In this document: positions 34,897 through 44,104 of the stretch, in pieces | How the letters are laid out: each line of letters begins with the position of its first letter | How positions within the stretch are numbered: position 1 is the stretch's first letter | Assembly: GCF_000934725.1 (NCBI RefSeq) | Contig: NZ_JYNS01000004.1 | Location: 62,001-126,000 of the forward strand | Direction of reading: 5' to 3' | Origin: Methyloterricola oryzae | Lineage (GTDB): Bacteria > Pseudomonadota > Gammaproteobacteria > Methylococcales > Methylococcaceae | DNA: 64,000 nucleotides | The notes under the pieces: model-generated | What the model was told of the DNA's origin: nothing | What the model saw: only the letters and a program-made list of their open reading frames with translations | Database searches by the model: none | Program-made: the position numbers and the translations under genes

Positions 34897-35400
34897 TCAG
34901 TAGTGCAGGCGGAAACCGCTGAGGGAGACACTTTCGCCAGCCGAAGTGACCGTGACCGTCACCCGCAGGCTGTCGGCCGCCGCCACGCCGCCCAAGGCCT
35001 CCCCGGCCACGGCGACACTGGCTGAATAGGCATTCAGCCCGGCGATGGCTGTCCCGGTTATATCCCTGATACCCGTCATGCTGAAGCCCGCGTAATCGCC
35101 CACGTCGTCGAACAGGGCCCTGGATGCTTCCGGCTCCACGCCGTCGGGATCGCTGAAATCATGGGCGAGGACCTCTTCCAGCAAGGATTCCGCCACGGCC
35201 AGGGCCTGCTTGCGCACGATGGGGTCGCCGCTGTGGGCGGCGGTGATGTTGAGGACCGAGAGGATGCCGGAGACACCGACGCCGACGATGACGATGAACA
35301 GGATCAGTTCGATGAGGGTGAAGCCGCCGCAGGCAGACCTAGTGGCGGTTCGGCGAGATTTCCTGAGCGAATGGCTGATCTGGGCAGTGTAAGGTTCCAT
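34897..35400 (-). CDS. mshD: MSHA minor pilin MshD
   Basis: A 167-residue prepilin. The processing site CGG before FTLIELILFIVIVGVGVSG is preceded by a 26-residue leader, much longer than the usual 5-10; no closer ATG exists, so either the leader is truly long or a rarer start codon is used. The mature part, with RKQALAVAESLLEEVLAHDF, is typical of PilV/MshD minor pilins. It lies between mshC and mshO. Confidence 0.88.
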   Translation of the reverse strand: MEPYTAQISHSLRKSRRTATRSACGGFTLIELILFIVIVGVGVSGILSVLNITAAHSGDPIVRKQALAVAESLLEEVLAHDFSDPDGVEPEASRALFDDVGDYAGFSMTGIRDITGTAIAGLNAYSASVAVAGEALGGVAAADSLRVTVTVTSAGESVSLSGFRLHY

Positions 35401-35425
35401 GGCGTCCGGCCGTCTGCGCGCCGAT

Positions 35426-35878
35426 CTAGCGGTGTACCAGTCCCGTCGCCGCCTCGACCACGATGGGCTCGTTCACCCCGTGCACCTGGATGGTCTGGCC
35501 GCTGCTCGCCCGCCCCCAGGAATCAAAACTGAAGTCGCTGGGCGTGGAGCTATACGCAATCCCGCCGGGCGCGTGAAGGCTGTATGGCGCGGTTCCGTCC
35601 GGTCCCGCCAGGTTAAGGTCGCAGGTAGCCGAACCGGCGGCGGAAGCAATGCCCAAGCTGGCGCTGGAGGCGCCGAAACTCACGCAAACCGTGCGTCGCT
35701 GCGCGATGGCGGCCTTCTGGGCATAACGCAAGAGACCCAGGGTGCCGTCATGGAAGCCCCGGGCCTCGAACATCTGCCGGTCGAAGAAGCGCGGCAGGGC
35801 AGTGATGGCCAGCACCCCCAGGATGACGATCACCACCACCAGTTCGATCACGGTGAATCCACCGCTCCGCCGATGCAC
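35426..35878 (-). CDS. mshC: MSHA minor pilin MshC
   Basis: A 150-residue prepilin with leader MHRRSGG before [20 protein letters not shown], Glu at mature position 5. It continues with ALPRFFDRQMFEARGFHDG and a GspH/FimT-like body, the usual form of MshC. Two Cys lie in the mature part. Gaps of 12 bp to the pilin gene upstream and 25 bp to mshD suggest one transcript. Confidence 0.88.
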   Translation of the reverse strand: MHRRSGGFTVIELVVVIVILGVLAITALPRFFDRQMFEARGFHDGTLGLLRYAQKAAIAQRRTVCVSFGASSASLGIASAAGSATCDLNLAGPDGTAPYSLHAPGGIAYSSTPSDFSFDSWGRASSGQTIQVHGVNEPIVVEAATGLVHR

Positions 35879-35890
35879 AGAGAAGCCGCA

Positions 35891-36310
35891 TCAGTTGGCG
35901 GCGCCTATGGCGGAATACGTGGCCGTGTAGATGGTGGATCCAGTGCCCTTCTTTACCGTGCAGGTCACGGCGGTGCCATTCGTAGCGCTGGCAGTATCCG
36001 CCTGAAGGTAATAGTCGGTCGCACTGGCCGTCGTGCCAAGGCTTAGAGCCGGCACCAATAGATTGCCCACATCAGAGCACTTGGCTACTTGCGCGCACTT
36101 GCCCGTGGTCACAACATTATTGGTCACCGCGCAACCCCCGTAATTGACCGACGAGGCAGAGCTCAGCCCCCCCGCCACGCCGTCGATAGCGGCCTGTTCT
36201 GCGTCGCCGCGCAGATCAACGAACTTGGGCAGGGCGGTGGCCGCCAGGATGCCTAGGATCACGATCACCACCACCAGCTCAATTAGAGTGAAGCCCTGTT
36301 GCCGTTGCAT
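35891..36310 (-). CDS. mshA: MSHA-type pilin, mshA position
   Basis: A 139-residue prepilin. The leader MQRQQG precedes [20 protein letters not shown] with Glu at position 5; the body has a Cys-rich middle (CAVTNN, CAQVAKC) and a late Cys. The ATG at 36310 follows AAGGAG and gives a six-residue leader, so it is preferred to an upstream codon. By its place second after mshG it corresponds to mshA, the major pilin. Its paralogue directly upstream could equally be the major subunit; expression level would decide. Confidence 0.82.
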   Translation of the reverse strand: MQRQQGFTLIELVVVIVILGILAATALPKFVDLRGDAEQAAIDGVAGGLSSASSVNYGGCAVTNNVVTTGKCAQVAKCSDVGNLLVPALSLGTTASATDYYLQADTASATNGTAVTCTVKKGTGSTIYTATYSAIGAAN

Positions 36311-36342
36311 CGTTATAACTCCTTGATTGAAGAAATCCGGTT

Positions 36343-36849
36343 TCACTGGCAACTCGCCAATGATGCGTTGAGCGTATAGATGGGTTGCGCTGCCACTGCA
36401 GCCTCAGTATAGACGAGCGTGCATATCGGGTTGCTGCCGCTGCCGTCGTGGCCACTGTCGGCGGCAATCACCTGCGCACCGGAAGCAGCCGGCGGCAGAA
36501 AGTAATCCGGCGCCGTGATGCCGGCGATTTCGGCGATCTGCCCGGCCGCGGGATAACCGTTGACGAAACCCACCGTGGTGCCTTCCACCACGATGCGCTT
36601 GTCCGCCGGCATCGCCAGCATGTCTGCCTGCGAGATGGTCTGCGTAGCGCTGTAGCCTCGCGCGATGAGCTGGGCGTGGGCCATGGCTGCCGCGCCTTTC
36701 ACGGAAGCCAGCGCCCCGTTCATCTTGGCCAGGCGTGCGTCTGCCTGGAGCGAAGCGAATTTGGGCAGCGCCACCGCCGCCAGGATGGCGAGGATGGTGA
36801 TCACGATCACCAGTTCGATCAGGGTGAAACCTTCATGTCTGTCTTTCAT
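36343..36849 (-). CDS. mshB: MSHA-type pilin, mshB position
   Basis: A 168-residue prepilin with leader MKDRHEG before [39 protein letters not shown] followed by a run of Ala-rich helix is the classic MshA/MshB pattern. Two Cys near the C-terminus can close a disulfide loop. GGGAGG lies 4 nt before the ATG. A hairpin separates it from mshG, so it probably heads a pilin transcript of its own, as the structural genes do in Vibrio. It could be the major pilin. Confidence 0.85.
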   Translation of the reverse strand: MKDRHEGFTLIELVIVITILAILAAVALPKFASLQADARLAKMNGALASVKGAAAMAHAQLIARGYSATQTISQADMLAMPADKRIVVEGTTVGFVNGYPAAGQIAEIAGITAPDYFLPPAASGAQVIAADSGHDGSGSNPICTLVYTEAAVAAQPIYTLNASLASCQ

Positions 36850-36900
36850 TGCGCCTCCCGGTGCGCGTCACATCTTTCCTCAGATTAGCCGTTCTTGGTA

Positions 36901-36924
36901 AAACCCGTTGCGGGAACCGGGTTT
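36901..36924 (-). terminator. Hairpin between mshG and the pilin genes
   Basis: AAACCCG (36901-36907) pairs with CGGGTTT (36918-36924) around a 10-nt loop. Read on the minus strand it ends in GGGTTTT, a short U-tract, 34 nt past the mshG stop. It would end the assembly-gene transcript before the structural pilin genes. Confidence 0.55.
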
Positions 36925-36957
36925 CCGACCGCATCGCGTAGCGACAGAGAAGACCCA

Positions 36958-38187
36958 TTAGTGCTTAATCGCCGCACGCCCCAAATCCCACATGGGCAAG
37001 AACACCCCCAGCGCCAAAACCAGCACCATGGCGCCCACGATCAACAGCAAGATGGGCTCTATGGCGGTGCTCAGGTTCTTCAGGTCCAGGTCCACCTCGC
37101 GGTCATAGAAGTTGGCCACTTCTTCCATCATGTTGTCCAGTTGTCCCGACTCTTCGCCTACGTCGATCATCTGCAGCACCAGGGGCGGAAACACCCCCAA
37201 GGCGGCGGCGGTGCGCCCCACCGACTCGCCGCGCTCGATGCCGCGCCGCATCTCGCCCACCTGCCCAGCCACGTGGGCATTGTCCACCGCGCCTGCAATC
37301 AACCCCAGGCCCTGCACGATGGGCACGCCGGACTTCATCACCATGGCGAAGGAGCGGGCGAAGCGCGCCAGCATGCTCTTGTTGACGATGGCGCCCACCA
37401 CCGGCAGCCTCAGCTTGAATCCGTCCCACCACAGCCGCCCCTTGGGGGTTCGGATGAAGCGCAGCCACAACCAGCCAAGGCCGATGAGTCCCGCCAGCAC
37501 CGCCGGCCAGTAGCGCACCGAAAATTCTGATGTGGCCAACAGGATTTTGGTGGCCCAGGGCAGTTCGGCATTGAAGCCGGCAAACACGCGGGCAAAGGCC
37601 GGGATAACAAACAGGTTGATGACCAGCATGGCGGCGCCGATGGCCGCCAGCACCATGACGGGATAGCGCATGGCCGCCTGCACGCGGCTGCGGGTGTCGC
37701 GCTCGCGCTCCAGATAACCGGCCAAGTGCAGAAAGGCCTCGTCCACCCGGCCACTGCTCTCGCCCACCTTGAGGATGCCGATGATCATGGGCGAGAAGAT
37801 GGCGGGATGCTGGTTAAAGGCCTGACTAAGCCCATAACCGCCTTCCAGGTCGCCGACCACCTCGCGCAGGGCGACCGCCAGCACGCCACTGCGGGTGGTG
37901 TCCGCAAGACCGTTAAGGCCCCGCACGAGCGGCACCCCCGAGCGCGCCAGGGTGTGCATCTGACGGCAGAAGAACATCATGTCGTCCAGGTCCGGCTTGC
38001 GCCGGTTGGTCCGTGTGACGGCGCCCGGCGTCTCGGCGCGGGCGTCCTGCTTCAGCTCGGCGATGTTCACCGGCACCAGGGCACGGGACTGCAGGATACG
38101 CGCGACGCCGGCGGGCGAATCGCTGTCCAACACCCCCTCCACCAGCGCGCCCTGGGAGTCGCGGCCCTTGTAGCTGAACTTGGCCAC
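36958..38187 (-). CDS. mshG: MSHA inner-membrane platform protein MshG
   Basis: A 409-residue PilC/GspF-family platform protein. Two GspF domains (about 75-195 and 275-400) each carry a RGESVGRTAAALGVFPPL-like or GYGLSQAFNQHPAIFSPM motif, and three hydrophobic segments are visible. The start is taken as GTG at 38187, two bases past the mshE stop and giving the family N-terminus VAKFSYKGRDSQG; the frame is open farther upstream but inside mshE. MshG couples motor force from MshE to pilin extraction. Confidence 0.92.
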   Translation of the reverse strand: MAKFSYKGRDSQGALVEGVLDSDSPAGVARILQSRALVPVNIAELKQDARAETPGAVTRTNRRKPDLDDMMFFCRQMHTLARSGVPLVRGLNGLADTTRSGVLAVALREVVGDLEGGYGLSQAFNQHPAIFSPMIIGILKVGESSGRVDEAFLHLAGYLERERDTRSRVQAAMRYPVMVLAAIGAAMLVINLFVIPAFARVFAGFNAELPWATKILLATSEFSVRYWPAVLAGLIGLGWLWLRFIRTPKGRLWWDGFKLRLPVVGAIVNKSMLARFARSFAMVMKSGVPIVQGLGLIAGAVDNAHVAGQVGEMRRGIERGESVGRTAAALGVFPPLVLQMIDVGEESGQLDNMMEEVANFYDREVDLDLKNLSTAIEPILLLIVGAMVLVLALGVFLPMWDLGRAAIKH

Positions 38188-38189
38188 GG

Positions 38190-39887
38190 CTAGGCATTCT
38201 CCCCGGAAATACGCATCACCTCTTCCAGCGAAGTGACACCCTGGGCGGCATAATCCAGGGCGCACTGGGTGAAGGGCCTGAAACCCTCAGCGCCTGCCGC
38301 CGCAACGGTGAAAGCCGCGCTGTCGTTGCGGCGCAGGGCATCCAGCATGGCGGGGTTGGTTTCCAGCAATTCGTAGACACCGATGCGGCCGCGGTACCCG
38401 GTGTTATTGCAGTTCTGGCAGCCCACGCCGCGGCGGAACGCAATGCCTTCCAGCGAGACGCCCAATTCGGCCTCCAACCCCACGCGGCCATGAAAATCCG
38501 GCTCATCGGGCAGGGAGCAGTGATCGCAGATCTTCCTCACCAGGCGCTGAGCCACGATGGCGCGCAGCGCCGCCGCCACCAGGAAGCCTTCCGCCCCCAT
38601 GTCCAGCAAGCGGCTGGCGGTGGCGATGGCGCCGTTGGTGTGCAGGGTGGAGAGCACCAGGTGCCCCGTGAGCGAGGCGCGCAGGGCGATCTCGGCGGTC
38701 TCGCGGTCGCGCATCTCGCCCACCAGCACGATGTCCGGGTCCTGCCGCAGGGCTGCCCGTAAAACGCTGGCGAAGGTCAGGCCGATCTGGGTATGCACCT
38801 GGACCTGGTTGATGCGCGACAGGGTGTATTCCACCGGGTCCTCGGCGGTGATGATCTTTTTCTCCGGCGAATTGAGTTCGCTGAGGGCGGCATACAAGGT
38901 GGTGGTCTTGCCGCTGCCGGTGGGCCCGGTTACCAGCACCATGCCGTGGGGCAGGCGGATGTTGCGGCGGAAACGGCGCAGCAGCTCGGCAGGCATGCCC
39001 ACCTGCTCCAGATTGAGCATGCCGGCGGAGCGGTCCAAAAGGCGCATAACCACCGACTCGCCGTGCTGCACCGGCATGGTGGACAGGCGCACATCGATGT
39101 TGCGCTCGCGCACGCGGATGGAAAAACGCCCGTCCTGGGGCACGCGCCGCTCGGAGATATTCAGGCCCGACATGAGCTTGAGGCGCGAAACCAGGGCGGC
39201 GGCGGCGCGCTTTTCCTGGATCACGTGTTCCTGCAATACGCCGTCCACCCTCTGGCGGATGCGCAGCAGGCCTTCGTCCGGTTCGATGTGGATGTCCGAG
39301 GCGCGCACCTGCACCGCGTCCTGAAACAGGGACTGCAGCAGCTTCACCACCGGCGCGTCCGCCACGTCCACGCTGCCCGCCAGGGAGGCCAGGTCGAAGT
39401 CGTTCTGCGCCAGTTCCTCGCCAATCTGCCCGGCGAGATTGGTGATCTCCTCGGTGCGCCGGTAAAGCTGGTCGATCATGTGCAGCAGATCGGACTCGCG
39501 CACCAGGGCCGCCTGCACCGGCATGTGCAGGATGCGGCCGATCTCGTCGAACGCGACAATGTCGGTGGGATCGGCCATGCCCACGATGGCCTCGTGGCCG
39601 CTGCGGCTCAGCACCATGGCGCGGAAACGCCGCGCCTGGGCTTCCGGCAACAGCTTCACCGCCTCCGGGTCGATCTTGTACTGCCGCAGATTCAACAGCG
39701 GGATCTGCAACTGGCGGGAGAGAAACTCCAGCAACTCCGGCTCGCGCACGAAGCCCAGTTCCACCAGGGCCTTGCCCAGCTTGCGCCCGGTCTCCCTCTG
39801 GCTGGCCAACGCCTGCTCCAATTGCGTCTGGGTGATGATGCCGCCCTGCACCAGGAGGTCGCCGATACGGATCTTCTTCAGGGCCAT
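38190..39887 (-). CDS. mshE: MSHA pilus extension ATPase MshE with c-di-GMP receptor domain
   Basis: A 565-residue GspE/PilB-type hexameric ATPase. The N-terminal 70 residues show both MshEN motifs (RIGDLLVQGGIITQTQLEQA and RKLGKALVELGFVREPELLE), an established c-di-GMP binding fold. The motor part has GPTGSGKTTTLYAAL (Walker A), the Asp box, VLVGEMRDRETAE (Walker B) and HLVLSTLHTNGA. A CX2C pair (CDHC and CQNC) forms the zinc site. It powers pilus extension in response to c-di-GMP. Two diguanylate cyclase genes lie in the same window. Confidence 0.95.
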   Translation of the reverse strand: MALKKIRIGDLLVQGGIITQTQLEQALASQRETGRKLGKALVELGFVREPELLEFLSRQLQIPLLNLRQYKIDPEAVKLLPEAQARRFRAMVLSRSGHEAIVGMADPTDIVAFDEIGRILHMPVQAALVRESDLLHMIDQLYRRTEEITNLAGQIGEELAQNDFDLASLAGSVDVADAPVVKLLQSLFQDAVQVRASDIHIEPDEGLLRIRQRVDGVLQEHVIQEKRAAAALVSRLKLMSGLNISERRVPQDGRFSIRVRERNIDVRLSTMPVQHGESVVMRLLDRSAGMLNLEQVGMPAELLRRFRRNIRLPHGMVLVTGPTGSGKTTTLYAALSELNSPEKKIITAEDPVEYTLSRINQVQVHTQIGLTFASVLRAALRQDPDIVLVGEMRDRETAEIALRASLTGHLVLSTLHTNGAIATASRLLDMGAEGFLVAAALRAIVAQRLVRKICDHCSLPDEPDFHGRVGLEAELGVSLEGIAFRRGVGCQNCNNTGYRGRIGVYELLETNPAMLDALRRNDSAAFTVAAAGAEGFRPFTQCALDYAAQGVTSLEEVMRISGENA

Positions 39888-39902
39888 GTCAGTCTCCCGG
39901 AC

Positions 39903-41012
39903 TCAGCGCCGGCCCCGCAACGCATCGATGCGCTGCGCCACGTAGGCCTGCACGTCCCGCGACACGCCACCCAAGGCTGCCGTCCTGACATAGGCTTCCA
40001 GGGCCTCCTGATAGCGCTCCCCGCCATCCAGGGAAACCGCCAGTCCCAGCCACCAGCGCGACTGTCCGGATTGCGCCCGGATGGCCTGGCCATAATGGGA
40101 GGCGGCCTCATCGTACCGCCCCTGTTTCTGATACAAGGCCCCTAGAAGCCCCTGCACCTCGGGATCGCCGCCATCCAGTGCCGCCGCCGTGCGCAATTCC
40201 TGTTCCGCCTGGCGGGTGCGGCCGAGCTTCAGCAGCAATTGCGCCCGGAGTTTCACCGCGTCCACATCGGAGCGTGGCGAGCCTTCCAGCATGCTCAAGG
40301 CTTGTTCCTCATCGCCCAGGGCCGCATAGCGGCGCGCCCGGCGCAGGCGCTCGGTGGGGCTGTCGGGGTGCGCTTCCGCCGAGTCCCGCGCCTCTTCGTC
40401 CACGCCGCGCCTATGGTCTCCGCCGTAAATGTTTGTGCCGCTGCGGCGGCGCGGGGGAGTGGACGTTTTGGCGGATGGCAGGTCAGGCCCGCCGGCTGTG
40501 CCAGCCTGTTTGACGCGCGTGACGGCGGTGCTGGGGAGCATAGGGCGCGGGGCAACCGCCGGAGGCGTTTCGCTGCTGGCCCGGGATGGTGCCGGTTCTC
40601 CGTTCGAGCCACTCGCAGCGGCTGGAGCCTGGCCGCCAGTCGATTCATCAGCTTTAAAGGCCTGGGCCGGAACTTCGGGAGTGCGCTCAGCCGCCACCTG
40701 CGCCGGCATTTCCGGCGCCATCGGCGCGGCCGCAACGGCGGTAGGCGAAGGCTGGGGCAGTACGACCGCCGGAGCCAGTTCCGGGGTACCCACGGCGGGG
40801 GCGGATGGGCTGGCATCCAGGGTCGGCCGCAAAAAGAACCAGGCCACCGCAAAAACCAGGCCGCCCAGGACGGCCAGGACCAGCAGCCATATCAACGAGG
40901 AGCGCGGCGCGTCCTGTTCCACCACGCGCACGCTGCCGGGGAGATCGGCCAGCCCCTTGTCACCCGATTCGCGCGCCTCCAGGTCCTTGAGCATCTGGTT
41001 GATCAGGCTCAT
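39903..41012 (-). CDS. mshN: MSHA biogenesis protein MshN, TPR
   Basis: A 369-residue protein with a cytoplasmic start MSLINQMLKDLEAR, one membrane helix (about 38-60), a Pro/Ala-rich linker, and a C-terminal set of TPR-like repeats (about 230-365, including EVQGLLGALYQKQGRYDEAA). The ATG at 41012 overlaps the mshM stop by 4 bp and matches the family start. MshN is thought to help assemble the inner-membrane complex. Confidence 0.88.
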   Translation of the reverse strand: MSLINQMLKDLEARESGDKGLADLPGSVRVVEQDAPRSSLIWLLVLAVLGGLVFAVAWFFLRPTLDASPSAPAVGTPELAPAVVLPQPSPTAVAAAPMAPEMPAQVAAERTPEVPAQAFKADESTGGQAPAAASGSNGEPAPSRASSETPPAVAPRPMLPSTAVTRVKQAGTAGGPDLPSAKTSTPPRRRSGTNIYGGDHRRGVDEEARDSAEAHPDSPTERLRRARRYAALGDEEQALSMLEGSPRSDVDAVKLRAQLLLKLGRTRQAEQELRTAAALDGGDPEVQGLLGALYQKQGRYDEAASHYGQAIRAQSGQSRWWLGLAVSLDGGERYQEALEAYVRTAALGGVSRDVQAYVAQRIDALRGRR

Positions 41013-41917
41013 GGCAGCGCCCCGTGGGCGGCGTTGAGCGCGGCCCAACCGGCGCTTGCCAGTAGCAGGGCCACCAGCCACAGGCGCGGCAGGCGCGCGG
41101 GGCGCGCGCTGAGGGCTTCGGTGTCGGCGGCGGCCAGACGCACATGGGACCAGCGCACCCGCCTGGCGCCCTTGCCATAGGCCACCATCAAGGCCTTGTT
41201 GGCCAGGATGTTGAGCAGGCGCGGCGTACCTCGCGTCAGGGAGTGAATCAGCCAGCAGGCGGGGCCGGTCAGCAGATCGCCGCGCTCCAGGCCCGCGGTA
41301 CGCAGGCGGCTGGTCAGATAGCGTCGCGTCTCGCTACGCCGCAAGGGCCTCAAGTGGTAGGAGAACGTAATGCGCTGGCGCAGTTGCCGAAACTCGGGCC
41401 GCGCCAGCAGCCGGTCCAGTTCCGGCTGGCCGAACAGCACGATCTGCAGCAGCTTGCGCCGCTCGGTCTCCAGGTTGGTGAGCAGCCGCAGCAGTTCCAG
41501 GCTGTCCGGCGGGATCGCCTGGGCTTCATCCAGCACCAGCACCAGGCGCTTGCCTGAGGCGGCCACGCCCAGAAGGTGCGCATATATCAGCTTGAGCAGA
41601 TGGCCGGGCCGGATCACCTTCTCGAAGGGAATGCCCAGTTCTTCGGCGAAGGTCGCCAGAAGCTCGGCCTGTGACAGGGCCGGGTTGGGGATGTAGGCGG
41701 TGACGAAGCCCGAGTCCAGTTCGTTGAGCAGCTTACGGCAGAGCATGGTCTTGCCCGTGCCCACCTCGCCGCTGATCTTGATGAAGCCTTCGCCGCCGTG
41801 CAGGGCGATCATCAGGACGTTGAGGGCCTCCTGATAGCCGGGCAGCGCACAGAAGAACTGGGTGTTGGGGGTCAGCCCGAAGGGATATTCCGTGAGGCCG
41901 AAGTGCTGCAAATACAT
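41009..41917 (-). CDS. mshM: MSHA biogenesis protein MshM, ExeA-like ATPase
   Basis: A 302-residue AAA+ ATPase of the ExeA/GspA class. MYLQHFGLTEYPFGLTPN is the family N-terminus; GEVGTGKT is Walker A and VLVLDEAQAI Walker B. A hydrophobic segment ends the protein (about 275-295) and could anchor it. GspA-type proteins help insert the secretin ring through peptidoglycan, consistent with mshL just upstream (10 bp gap). The ATG at 41917 is preferred to upstream codons lying inside mshL. Confidence 0.92.
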   Translation of the reverse strand: MYLQHFGLTEYPFGLTPNTQFFCALPGYQEALNVLMIALHGGEGFIKISGEVGTGKTMLCRKLLNELDSGFVTAYIPNPALSQAELLATFAEELGIPFEKVIRPGHLLKLIYAHLLGVAASGKRLVLVLDEAQAIPPDSLELLRLLTNLETERRKLLQIVLFGQPELDRLLARPEFRQLRQRITFSYHLRPLRRSETRRYLTSRLRTAGLERGDLLTGPACWLIHSLTRGTPRLLNILANKALMVAYGKGARRVRWSHVRLAAADTEALSARPARLPRLWLVALLLASAGWAALNAAHGALP

Positions 41918-41927
41918 GCCCGGTCTC

Positions 41928-43769
41928 TTATGGCAAGGGATCCCGCCGCGATTCGCCATCCAGTCTGCGGTAGCGCTCGGCCATTTCGTCACGCAGCGGC
42001 TTCCAGTCCGCGGCGGACTGGATCACCGTGGGCTTGAGCAGTATCACCAGCTCGCTCTTGACGAAGGTGCCGGTGCCGCGCCGGAACAGCGAGCCCACCC
42101 AGGGCAATCGGCTCAGCCAGGCGATGCCTTCGCGGCTGTTCTGCTCGGTGTTCTGCATCAGACCGCCGATCACCACTATCTGGCCGGTCTGTGCGTGCAC
42201 CACGCTGTCGGACTCGCGCACCTGGCTCAAGGCGAGGGGGATTTCCTGCTCGCCATCGCCGAAGTTCAGCCGGGTCACCTGGTCACTGACCTGGGTCACC
42301 GCCGGGTGGACGTGCAGGGTGACCATGCCCTTGTCGTCGATCTGAGGTGTCACGTCGAGGGAAATACCGGAGAAGAAGGGGCTGAGCACCGGTGAGGGCG
42401 AGAACCCGCCCGCACCGATGGTGTTGGCGAAGGAGCCGGGATTGACGTTGGACACATGCAGCTCGTCCTTGCCCACCTTGATCACCGCCTTCTGGTTGTT
42501 CAGGGTCGAGATCCGTGGGCTGGAGAGGGTATTGACGTTTCCCTGAGTCTCCAGCAATTCGATGAAGGCCTTGAAGTCGCCCATGTTGACGCTGACGGTG
42601 AAGGCCTGACCCACATTCAAGGTCTGCGTGGCCAGGGCCGAGAGCGGACCGATAGGCCCGGTGAGGCTGGTCAGCATGGAATTCTGGCCGTCACGGATGA
42701 CGCTGGCCCAGTCCACGCCGGCCTGATAGCCATCCTTGAGTTCCACCTCCAGGATCTTGGCCTCCAATACCACCTGCCGCTCCACCTCACGGCGCATGGC
42801 CTCGAGGAACTGCTCGACCTCGCGCAACTGCCGGGGATAGGCGCGCACCACCACCACGCCGCTCTGCTGATTGACCACGAAATTGGCGTCCGCCGCATCG
42901 CAGACGATGACCCCCAGGGCCTGCTTGAGCTCGCGCCAGAACTGGGAGCTGGATGTGGTGGAAACCACGCTGCCGGGAAGCGAGGGCACGCCGCGGGATG
43001 GCACGGCGATGGCTTGGTTGTGGCTGTCATCGCGGTTTTCGCTGTTCTTGGCGAAATTGCGGCAATCGATGGACTCCTCGTACTCCTGGCTGGCGCCGCC
43101 CGAACCACTGCCGCCTTGTCCGCCCGAGTAGCCGGCCTGCCCGCCGCCGTATGCGCCCTGGCCATAGTTCTGGCCCAGCGCACCGCCCTGCAGGGCGGCA
43201 TTGGCGTAGAAGGATTGCGAGCTGGGCCCCGAACTGACGCGGGTTTCCGAACGGCCGTTGCGCACGAAATTGATGTAATCCACATGATAGATGCGCGACA
43301 TCAACTCCGAGGGGAAGATCAGGTAGCCCGCGCCGGTTTTCTTGTAGTCGTACCCGTAAACCTCCCGCACCGCCTCCAGCACCTCGGGCAGGGTCACGTT
43401 CTTCAGGTCGATGGTGACCGCGCCTTTCAGATCCGGGTGCACCACCACGTTTTGCTCGCTGTCCGCCACCAGACCCATGAAGAACTCGCGCGCATCCACC
43501 TGCATCACCGAGACGTCGAAGCGCCGCTCACGCCCATGGCGAGGCGCACTCTCCCCCGGGGCAGACAAGTCGGGCAGCAGCGCGTCGGAAACCGCCGCCG
43601 GCGGCTGAAAACGCGTGGACTGGGGCGGCCTGACCGGCTTGGGGTCTTCCTGGGCCTTCATGAATTCGGAGGGCGCGCTGCGATCGGGCCGCAGGTCCAG
43701 GTAAGAGCAGGAATTCATCCCCAAGGCCAGGGCCAGGGCTATCAGTGGTCGAAGCAGGCGGAACGGCAT
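41928..43769 (-). CDS. mshL: MSHA outer-membrane secretin MshL
   Basis: A 613-residue secretin forming the outer-membrane channel for the pilus. The N-terminal segment ends GMNSCSYL, an imperfect lipobox, so lipidation is possible. An STN-type domain (about 95-165) is followed by a Gly/Ser-rich insert, an N1-like domain (VVVRAYPRQLREVEQFLEAM) and the secretin domain (about 355-600) with SSPRISTLNNQKAVIKVG and VVIGGLMQNTEQNSREGIAW. It lies between mshK and mshM with gaps of 2 and 10 bp. Confidence 0.94.
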   Translation of the reverse strand: MPFRLLRPLIALALALGMNSCSYLDLRPDRSAPSEFMKAQEDPKPVRPPQSTRFQPPAAVSDALLPDLSAPGESAPRHGRERRFDVSVMQVDAREFFMGLVADSEQNVVVHPDLKGAVTIDLKNVTLPEVLEAVREVYGYDYKKTGAGYLIFPSELMSRIYHVDYINFVRNGRSETRVSSGPSSQSFYANAALQGGALGQNYGQGAYGGGQAGYSGGQGGSGSGGASQEYEESIDCRNFAKNSENRDDSHNQAIAVPSRGVPSLPGSVVSTTSSSQFWRELKQALGVIVCDAADANFVVNQQSGVVVVRAYPRQLREVEQFLEAMRREVERQVVLEAKILEVELKDGYQAGVDWASVIRDGQNSMLTSLTGPIGPLSALATQTLNVGQAFTVSVNMGDFKAFIELLETQGNVNTLSSPRISTLNNQKAVIKVGKDELHVSNVNPGSFANTIGAGGFSPSPVLSPFFSGISLDVTPQIDDKGMVTLHVHPAVTQVSDQVTRLNFGDGEQEIPLALSQVRESDSVVHAQTGQIVVIGGLMQNTEQNSREGIAWLSRLPWVGSLFRRGTGTFVKSELVILLKPTVIQSAADWKPLRDEMAERYRRLDGESRRDPLP

Positions 43770-43771
43770 GT

Positions 43772-44104
43772 TCAGTGGTCTTTCCTTCGGGTTTTCTTAA
43801 CCTGTGACACCAAGGGCAGGTCGATGACCTGATCGTCCTTGCGCACCCGGACCCGGCCGGGCTCGATGGCCAGCACTTCCAGGCCCTGCCAGCGCTGGCC
43901 CACGCGTACGGTCACCGTGCCGTCCAGCAGCGCGTGCCGGCCGCGGGGCTGGATCACGATGCCGGACACCTTCGGCAGCTCGGCGCTTGGCAGCTCTGCC
44001 GCAGACTGGTTCAACGCGGGACGGGTCGGATCGGCCATTTCGGCCACCGTTCCCAAGGATATGCCCGCCAGGCCCAAGGCAATCCACACGCGCCACTCAG
44101 GCAC
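43772..44104 (-). CDS. mshK: MSHA biogenesis protein MshK
   Basis: A 110-residue exported protein with a hydrophobic N-terminal segment, MADPTRPALNQSA, and a beta-rich domain with LDGTVTVRVGQRWQGLEVLAIEPGRVRV. This is the PilP-like layout of MshK, a periplasmic link between the inner-membrane complex and the secretin. It overlaps mshJ by 8 bp. Confidence 0.88.
   Translation of the reverse strand: MPEWRVWIALGLAGISLGTVAEMADPTRPALNQSAAELPSAELPKVSGIVIQPRGRHALLDGTVTVRVGQRWQGLEVLAIEPGRVRVRKDDQVIDLPLVSQVKKTRRKDH

Noticed and set aside
38793-40145. Rightward open frame of 450 codons opposite mshE and mshN
   Set aside because: Crosses two msh genes in antisense and has no motif.
42456-43832. Rightward open frame of 458 codons opposite mshL
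   Set aside because: Antisense to the secretin gene, no recognisable domain.
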